Position numbers and translations under genes: made by a program. Positions 59,922-64,000 of a DNA stretch of 64,000 nt are shown here, piece after piece (the stretch's first letter is position 1; the number at the start of each line of letters is the position of its first letter). This stretch comes from Nitricoxidireducens sp046726235 (GTDB lineage Bacteria; Pseudomonadota; Gammaproteobacteria; Burkholderiales; Rhodocyclaceae), in NCBI GenBank assembly GCA_046726235.1, contig JBKPAD010000013.1, positions 58,182 through 122,181 on the forward strand, given 5' to 3'. The notes below the pieces were generated by a model, which ran no database searches, was not told the origin of the DNA, and worked only from the letters and a program-made list of their open reading frames with translations.

Positions 59922-60890
59922 TCAATACCGACGCGCGACAGCGAAAGACGACAATTGTATCAGAGCATCCCGGTAAATTGAAACCGGAAGCGAGGACAAT
60001 GCATCGGCGGCCGCTTTCGCTTCCGCTTCGGCTTGCGTCCGTGCAGCCTCGATGGCGCCGCTATCCCGCACCGCCTGCAGCACTTGCGCAAACTGCTCGC
60101 GCCCCCCCTCCTCGATCGCCCTGCGCACGCACGCGGACTGCTCGGCTGTGCCGTGCTTCATGGCGTGGATCAACGGCAGGGTCGGCTTGCCCTCGGCAAG
60201 GTCGTCACCCACGTGTTTGCCGGTCTCCGCTTCCGCGCCGGAATAGTCGAGGACGTCGTCGATCAACTGGAATGCGGTTCCCAGATGCATGCCGTAGCTG
60301 CTCAGCGCGGTCTCGACCTCAGCGTCGTCGCCGCCGATGATGGCGCCGAGGCGGCCTGCGGCTTCGAACAGCTTGGCGGTCTTGTAGCGTATGACTTGCA
60401 GGTAGTCATCCACGCCGATATCGGCGTTGTGGCAGTTCATCAATTGCAGCACTTCGCCTTCGGCGATGACATTGGTGGCGTCGGAAAGCACTTCCATCAC
60501 GCGCATGCTGCCGATGCCGACCATCATCTGGAATGCGCGCGAATAGAGGAAATCGCCGACCAGAACGCTGGCGGCGTTTCCGAACAGCGCATTCGCGGTG
60601 CTGCGGCCACGCCGCATGTCGGACTCGTCAACAACGTCGTCATGCAGCAGGGTTGCGGTGTGAATGAATTCAACGATCGCTGCGAGCTCGTGATGCTTGC
60701 CCCCGCGGTATCCCATTGCGCCGGCGGCCAACAGCACCAGGGCGGGGCGCATCCGTTTGCCGCCGCCGGCCACGATGTATTCCGCGACCTGCCTGACGAG
60801 CACGACGTCGGAATGCAGCCGCTGCCGAATCACGGCGTCGACGGCGCGCATGTCGTCGGCAATCAGCGCGTAGATGTCATCGAGCGTCAC
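59922..60890 (-). CDS. ispB: octaprenyl diphosphate synthase
   Basis: Elongates allylic diphosphates to the octaprenyl side chain of ubiquinone. The 322-residue protein has the first Asp-rich motif LLHDDVVDESD and the second LIDDVLDYSGAEAETGKHVG, plus GGGKRMRPALVLL. The GTG at 60890 is chosen because a strong promoter (TTGACG-17-TACTAT, start near 60909) lies just upstream; the longer open frame from 60944 would begin inside its -35 box. Chain length (8 versus other) is assumed from the family. Confidence 0.92.
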   Translation of the reverse strand: MTLDDIYALIADDMRAVDAVIRQRLHSDVVLVRQVAEYIVAGGGKRMRPALVLLAAGAMGYRGGKHHELAAIVEFIHTATLLHDDVVDESDMRRGRSTANALFGNAASVLVGDFLYSRAFQMMVGIGSMRVMEVLSDATNVIAEGEVLQLMNCHNADIGVDDYLQVIRYKTAKLFEAAGRLGAIIGGDDAEVETALSSYGMHLGTAFQLIDDVLDYSGAEAETGKHVGDDLAEGKPTLPLIHAMKHGTAEQSACVRRAIEEGGREQFAQVLQAVRDSGAIEAARTQAEAEAKAAADALSSLPVSIYRDALIQLSSFAVARRY

Positions 60891-60915
60891 AGGTGGTTGG
60901 GCGACAAAAGGCGCG

Positions 60916-60944
60916 ATAGTAGGCGGCCGTGCACCCCTCGTCAA
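60916..60944 (-). promoter_or_regulatory. sigma-70 promoter of ispB
   Basis: On the minus strand, TTGACG (60944-60939) and TACTAT (60921-60916) are spaced by 17 bases, with a predicted start near 60909. This decides the GTG start of ispB at 60890. Confidence 0.7.
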
Positions 60945-60961
60945 TCCGGGGCAACAATCCT

Positions 60962-60990
60962 TTGACGCGACAGAGCTTTTTGGCTAGAAT
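60962..60990 (+). promoter_or_regulatory. sigma-70 promoter of rplU-rpmA
   Basis: TTGACG (60962-60967) and TAGAAT (60985-60990) are spaced by 17 bases, with a start near 60997 and a leader of about 39 bases before rplU. It is back to back with the ispB promoter. Confidence 0.75.
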
Positions 60991-61035
60991 GCGCGGTTCC
61001 TTTGCAGTCTCAATTCAATCAACGGAGTCCCATTC

Positions 61036-61347
61036 ATGTATGCGGTCATAAAAACCGGCGGCAAGCAGTATCGCGTCGTCGCCGGCGAGAAGATCAAGGT
61101 AGAACAGATACCGGCAGATGTGGGCGCGGAAATCACGCTTGACCAAGTGCTCATGGTCGGCGAAGGCGAGTCGGTGAAAGTCGGCGCGCCTGTCGTCGCG
61201 GGTGCGAAGGTCACGGCCAAGGTCATCGCGCACGGTCGTCACGACAAGGTCAAGATTTTCAAGATGCGCCGGCGCAAGCACTATCAGAAGCATCAGGGCC
61301 ATCGTCAGAACTACACCGAGATTCAAATCGGTGAGATCTCGGCCTGA
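61036..61347 (+). CDS. rplU: 50S ribosomal protein L21
   Basis: This 103-residue 23S rRNA-binding protein has the full L21 sequence from MYAVIKTGGKQYRVVAGEKI to YTEIQIGEI, with KVKIFKMRRRKHYQKHQGHRQ as the RNA-binding stretch. GGAG lies upstream of the ATG. It forms an operon with rpmA, whose start is 16 bases downstream. Confidence 0.99.
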   Translation: MYAVIKTGGKQYRVVAGEKIKVEQIPADVGAEITLDQVLMVGEGESVKVGAPVVAGAKVTAKVIAHGRHDKVKIFKMRRRKHYQKHQGHRQNYTEIQIGEISA

Positions 61348-61363
61348 ACAGGAGTAACGAGAA

Positions 61364-61627
61364 ATGGCACATAAAAAGGCAGGCGGCAGTTCTCGCAACG
61401 GCCGCGACTCGGAATCGAAACGCCTCGGCGTGAAGCGCTACGGCGGCCAACTGATCAACGCTGGCACCATCATCGTGCGTCAGCGCGGCACCCAATTCCA
61501 TGCCGGCGAAAACGTCGGCATCGGCAAGGATCACACCCTGTTCGCGAAAGTGGCGGGCACGGTGCAGTTCCTCGTCAAGGGAGCCGAGCGCCGCAAGACG
61601 GTCGCCATCGTACCGGCAGCCGCTTAA
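61364..61627 (+). CDS. rpmA: 50S ribosomal protein L27
   Basis: This 87-residue protein near the peptidyl-transferase centre starts MAHKKAGGSSRNGRDSESKR and shows GGQLINAGTIIVRQRGT, the standard L27 N-terminal tail and core. No Firmicutes-type N-terminal leader is present. It is followed by a terminator. Confidence 0.99.
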   Translation: MAHKKAGGSSRNGRDSESKRLGVKRYGGQLINAGTIIVRQRGTQFHAGENVGIGKDHTLFAKVAGTVQFLVKGAERRKTVAIVPAAA

Positions 61628-61648
61628 AGGGGGGATTTCCCCGGCCCG

Positions 61649-61677
61649 AAAGCCCTATCGTCAGCGATAGGGCTTTT
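61649..61677 (+). terminator. Rho-independent terminator after rpmA
   Basis: An 11-12-bp stem AAAGCCCTATCG/CGATAGGGCTTT with a TCAG loop is followed by a T-run (TTTTGTGTTT). It ends 15 bases before obgE, so obgE is probably served by partial read-through or a promoter inside this gap. Confidence 0.9.
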
Positions 61678-61691
61678 GTGTTTCTGAATCC

Positions 61692-62732
61692 ATGAAATTC
61701 TTTGACGAAGCCAAGATCGAAGTCATTGCCGGCGACGGCGGCAATGGCGCGGCGTCCTTTCGACGCGAGAAGTACATCCCCCGCGGTGGTCCTGACGGCG
61801 GTGACGGCGGTCGTGGCGGCAGCATCTGGGCCATAGCCGACCGTAACCTGAACACGCTGATCGATTACCGCTACACGCGCATCTTTCGCGCGCAGCGCGG
61901 TGAGAATGGACGCGGGTCGGACTGCTACGGCAAGGGGGGCGAAGATCTCGAGTTGCGCGTCCCGGTCGGCACGACCATCACCGATATCGGCACTGGCGAG
62001 CTGGTTGCCGATCTCGAAGTCGACGGCAAGCGGGCTCTGATCGCCCAGGGAGGCGAGGGAGGTCTCGGCAATCTGCACTTCAAGTCGAGCACCAACCGCG
62101 CACCGCGGCAAAGCACGCCAGGCAAGGAGGGCGAGCGTCGCGATCTGCGGCTCGAGCTCAAGGTGCTCGCCGACGTCGGCCTGCTCGGCCAGCCGAACGC
62201 GGGCAAGTCGACCTTCATACGCTCGGTGTCGGCGGCCCGCCCGAAGGTTGCCGATTATCCGTTCACGACACTGCATCCGAATTTGGGCGTAGTGCGGGTC
62301 GACAGCAACCGCAGCTTCGTGATCGCCGACATTCCCGGCCTCATCGAGGGCGCCGCGGAAGGGGCGGGGCTGGGTCACCAGTTCCTCAGGCACCTTCAAC
62401 GCACGCGCGTCCTGTTGCACCTTGTCGACATCGCTCCATTCGATACCGAGGCCGATCCCGTCAAGGATGCCAAGGCGATCCTAAAGGAGCTGCGCAAGTA
62501 CGACGAGGCCCTCTATCGCAAGCCTCGCTGGCTGCTGATCAACAAGATCGACCTTGTTCCCGATGAGGAGCGCAAGGCTCGTATCGCCGCGCTGCTCAAG
62601 GGCTATGGCAAGGTCGACCGGCATTTCGTGGTTTCGGCGATCAACGGCGATGGTTGCCGCGAAGTCACGTTCGCACTCATGGACTACCTGGAGCAGGTCA
62701 AGCGGGATGAGAACGCGGATAGCGCAGAGTAA
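61692..62732 (+). CDS. obgE: Obg family ribosome-associated GTPase
   Basis: This 346-residue GTPase is needed for 50S maturation and stress control. The Obg glycine-rich fold occupies ~1-155 (GDGGNGAASFRREKYIPRG and GGPDGGDGGRGG). The G domain shows GQPNAGKST (G1), DIPGLIEGAAEGAGLGHQFL (G3) and NKID (G4). The C-terminal acidic tail is short. It overlaps the proB start by 26 bases. Confidence 0.98.
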   Translation: MKFFDEAKIEVIAGDGGNGAASFRREKYIPRGGPDGGDGGRGGSIWAIADRNLNTLIDYRYTRIFRAQRGENGRGSDCYGKGGEDLELRVPVGTTITDIGTGELVADLEVDGKRALIAQGGEGGLGNLHFKSSTNRAPRQSTPGKEGERRDLRLELKVLADVGLLGQPNAGKSTFIRSVSAARPKVADYPFTTLHPNLGVVRVDSNRSFVIADIPGLIEGAAEGAGLGHQFLRHLQRTRVLLHLVDIAPFDTEADPVKDAKAILKELRKYDEALYRKPRWLLINKIDLVPDEERKARIAALLKGYGKVDRHFVVSAINGDGCREVTFALMDYLEQVKRDENADSAE

Positions 62733-63822
62733 GCGGCTGGTCGTCAAGGTCGGCAGCGCACTGGTTACGAACAATGGGGAAGGTCTCGCGCTCGGCTTCG
62801 TCGCCGATTGTGCTCGTCAGATTGCGGTTCTGCGAGCGGCAGGACGTGAAGTCCTGCTCGTCTCCTCCGGCGCCATCGCAGCCGGCATGCAACGCCTCGG
62901 CTGGAAGGAGCGGCCGCACGCGATGCACGACCTGCAAGCGGCCGCAGCCGTCGGCCAGATGGGTCTCGCACGTGCCTACGAAGACACCTTTGCACAGCAC
63001 GGTCTGAAGACCGCGCAGATTCTGCTGACCCACGAGGATTTGGCGGACCGCAACAGGTATCTCAACGCGCGCAGCACGCTCCAGGCACTGCTCGGCTACG
63101 GCGTAATCCCGATCATCAACGAAAACGACACCGTGGTCACGGACGAGATCAAGTTCGGCGACAACGACACGCTCGGCGCGCTCGTCGGAAATCTCGTCGA
63201 GGCCGATACCGTCATCATCCTCACCGACCAGAAGGGCCTTTACACCGCCGATCCGCGGCGCGATTCGACGGCAACGCTGATCGAGGAGGGGCGCGCCGAC
63301 GACAGGCAGTACGAGCAGATGGCGGGCGGAGCAGGCAGCGGTATAAGCAGGGGCGGCATGATCACGAAGATTCGCGCGGCACAGCGCGCAGCGCGCAGCG
63401 GCGCGCATACGCTGATCGCCAGTGGCCGCGAGCCCGATGCCCTGCTGCGCGCCGCCAACGGGGAACGCATCGGCACGCTGCTCTATGCGAGCGAGTCGCC
63501 GCTGGCCGCACGCAAGCAGTGGCTCGCCGATCATCTGCAGTTGGCCGGCAGCCTGGTTCTCGATGTGGGCGCGGTCTCGGCCCTGAAGGCCGGTCGCAGC
63601 CTGTTGCCGATCGGCGTGGTCGGGGTCACGGGTGAATTCGGGCGCGGTGCCGCCGTGGCATGCCGCGATGCCGCAGGCATCGAGGTTGCACGCGGCCTCG
63701 TCAATTACTCGAGTTCGGAAGCCCGTCGCATCGCGAAGCACTCGACTAATGAAATCGAGCCTCTGCTCGGTTACATCGAGGAAGAGGAACTTATTCACCG
63801 GGATAACCTGGTGCTGCTGTAA
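62707..63822 (+). CDS. proB: glutamate 5-kinase
   Basis: Phosphorylates glutamate as the first step of proline synthesis. The 371-residue protein has an amino-acid kinase domain (~10-260) with KRLVVKVGSALVTN, VSSGAIAAGMQRL, NENDTVVTDEIKFGDNDTL and GGMITKIRAAQRA, then a PUA domain (~275-371). The ATG at 62707 fits the family start and overlaps obgE by 26 bases. ProA is not in the window. Confidence 0.97.
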   Translation: MRTRIAQSKRLVVKVGSALVTNNGEGLALGFVADCARQIAVLRAAGREVLLVSSGAIAAGMQRLGWKERPHAMHDLQAAAAVGQMGLARAYEDTFAQHGLKTAQILLTHEDLADRNRYLNARSTLQALLGYGVIPIINENDTVVTDEIKFGDNDTLGALVGNLVEADTVIILTDQKGLYTADPRRDSTATLIEEGRADDRQYEQMAGGAGSGISRGGMITKIRAAQRAARSGAHTLIASGREPDALLRAANGERIGTLLYASESPLAARKQWLADHLQLAGSLVLDVGAVSALKAGRSLLPIGVVGVTGEFGRGAAVACRDAAGIEVARGLVNYSSSEARRIAKHSTNEIEPLLGYIEEEELIHRDNLVLL

Positions 63823-63864
63823 TCCCCTCGCGATTCGATTCGCTGAAATCGTTCGCTGTAAACA

Positions 63865-63905
63865 ACAAAGCCCGCCTGTCTTTCGACGGCGGGCTTTGTC
63901 TTTTT
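63865..63905. terminator. bidirectional terminator between proB and the 5S gene
   Basis: A 12-bp stem ACAAAGCCCGCC/GGCGGGCTTTGT is capped by an inner GTC/GAC stem, with a GAAA tetraloop when read on the minus strand. A T-run follows on the plus side (CTTTTTAG) and GTTGTTT on the minus side, so it ends both the proB and the rRNA transcripts. Confidence 0.9.
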
Positions 63906-63910
63906 AGGGA

Positions 63911-64000
63911 AGTCTGGCGCTGACCTACTTTCTCGCGCGGTGAAGCGCAATATCATGGGCGCGGTCCTGTTTCACGGTCCTGTTCGGGAAGGGAAGGGGT
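63911..64000 (-). rRNA. rrf: 5S rRNA, 3' part (continues past the right edge)
   Basis: On the minus strand the sequence reads ACCCCTTCCCTTCCCGAACA, GGACCGTGAAACAGGACCGC, GCCCATGATATTGCGC and GAGAAAGTAGGTCAGCGCCAGAC, matching the 3' three quarters of a betaproteobacterial 5S rRNA. The CCGAACAGGACCGTGAAAC and GAAAGTAGGTCA blocks are diagnostic. An rRNA operon transcribed leftwards therefore ends here, with 23S and 16S expected beyond the window. The exact 3' end (63911-63912) is approximate. Confidence 0.9.

Noticed and set aside
60891..60944. Longer ispB start (TTG at 60944)
   Set aside because: The codon lies in the -35 box of a strong promoter for this gene, so it would not be transcribed; the GTG at 60890 gives the usual 322-residue length.

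Overview
This window is about 64 kb of high-GC (roughly two thirds G+C) bacterial chromosome. It is gene-dense, with no insertion sequence, prophage, CRISPR array or plasmid function. The gene set fits a betaproteobacterium, most likely Rhodocyclales (Azoarcus/Thauera/Aromatoleum-like): glnS, class I fbp, a GTP-type PEP carboxykinase, PilS/PilR next to a PP0621-family protein, ispB / rplU / rpmA / obgE / proB, TRAP transporters, PPK2, and a betaproteobacterial-type 5S rRNA at the right edge. The taxonomic placement is inference from gene content and style, not from a database search.

Layout. (1) 1-7.4 kb, plus strand: the 3' part of glnS, a small Cys-rich protein behind a candidate FNR box, a KTSC-domain protein coupled to a class I polyphosphate kinase 2, an Hpt-HD-GYP signalling fusion, fructose-1,6-bisphosphatase, and a REC-TPR protein with a sensorless histidine kinase. 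(2) 7.3-20.9 kb, minus strand: a signalling block with a FapA/DUF342 protein, an FKBP isomerase, a tandem-REC protein coupled to a PAS-GGDEF-EAL protein, two paralogous 3-hydroxyisobutyrate-dehydrogenase-family reductases, a DUF4202 protein, and a three-gene cassette (CHASE-PAS histidine kinase, REC-HATPase anti-sigma-type kinase, REC-PAS-SpoIIE phosphatase). (3) 20.9-25.4 kb: an RND efflux operon (adaptor, permease, DUF2892 protein) behind a promoter that predicts a nearly leaderless mRNA. (4) 25.4-25.75 kb: a non-coding gap with two large hairpin elements that share a core sequence in opposite orientation. (5) 25.75-29.6 kb: a tripartite TRAP transporter with a Tat-exported binding protein. 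(6) 29.6-36.7 kb: short CbiX chelatase and MFS transporter, AI-2E-family permease, P2-type ATPase, CaCA exchanger and BI-1 protein. (7) 36.8-42.4 kb: sodium and pH handling (NhaR-type regulator, NhaD antiporter, SCO protein, KefB-like antiporter) and two small secreted unknowns. (8) 42.4-47.0 kb: a lactate-utilisation operon (lutA-lutB-D-2-hydroxyacid dehydrogenase-lutC) with a divergent IclR regulator. (9) 47-54.7 kb: a PBP7-like endopeptidase, a patatin phospholipase, divergent maeB and pckG, and an aminotransferase. (10) 54.8-59.7 kb: a Lys/Ala-repeat histone-like protein, AmpD, PilR, PilS and a PP0621 protein. (11) 59.8-64 kb: tRNA-Pro(CGG), ispB, rplU-rpmA, obgE, proB and the 3' end of a 5S rRNA gene.

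Two themes link the parts. One is carbon routing around lactate, pyruvate, PEP and fructose bisphosphate (TRAP uptake, LutABC, D-2-hydroxyacid dehydrogenase, MaeB, PckG, Fbp). The other is dense two-component, c-di-GMP and partner-switching signalling. Start/stop overlaps of four bases (ATGA or GTGA) join at least nine gene pairs, so translational coupling is common here. The least explained items are the paired hairpin elements at 25.5-25.7 kb, a G-quadruplex/hairpin switch candidate at 14.13-14.17 kb, the long promoter-proximal leader of the histone-like gene, and the SpoIIE cassette that lacks a visible STAS partner.
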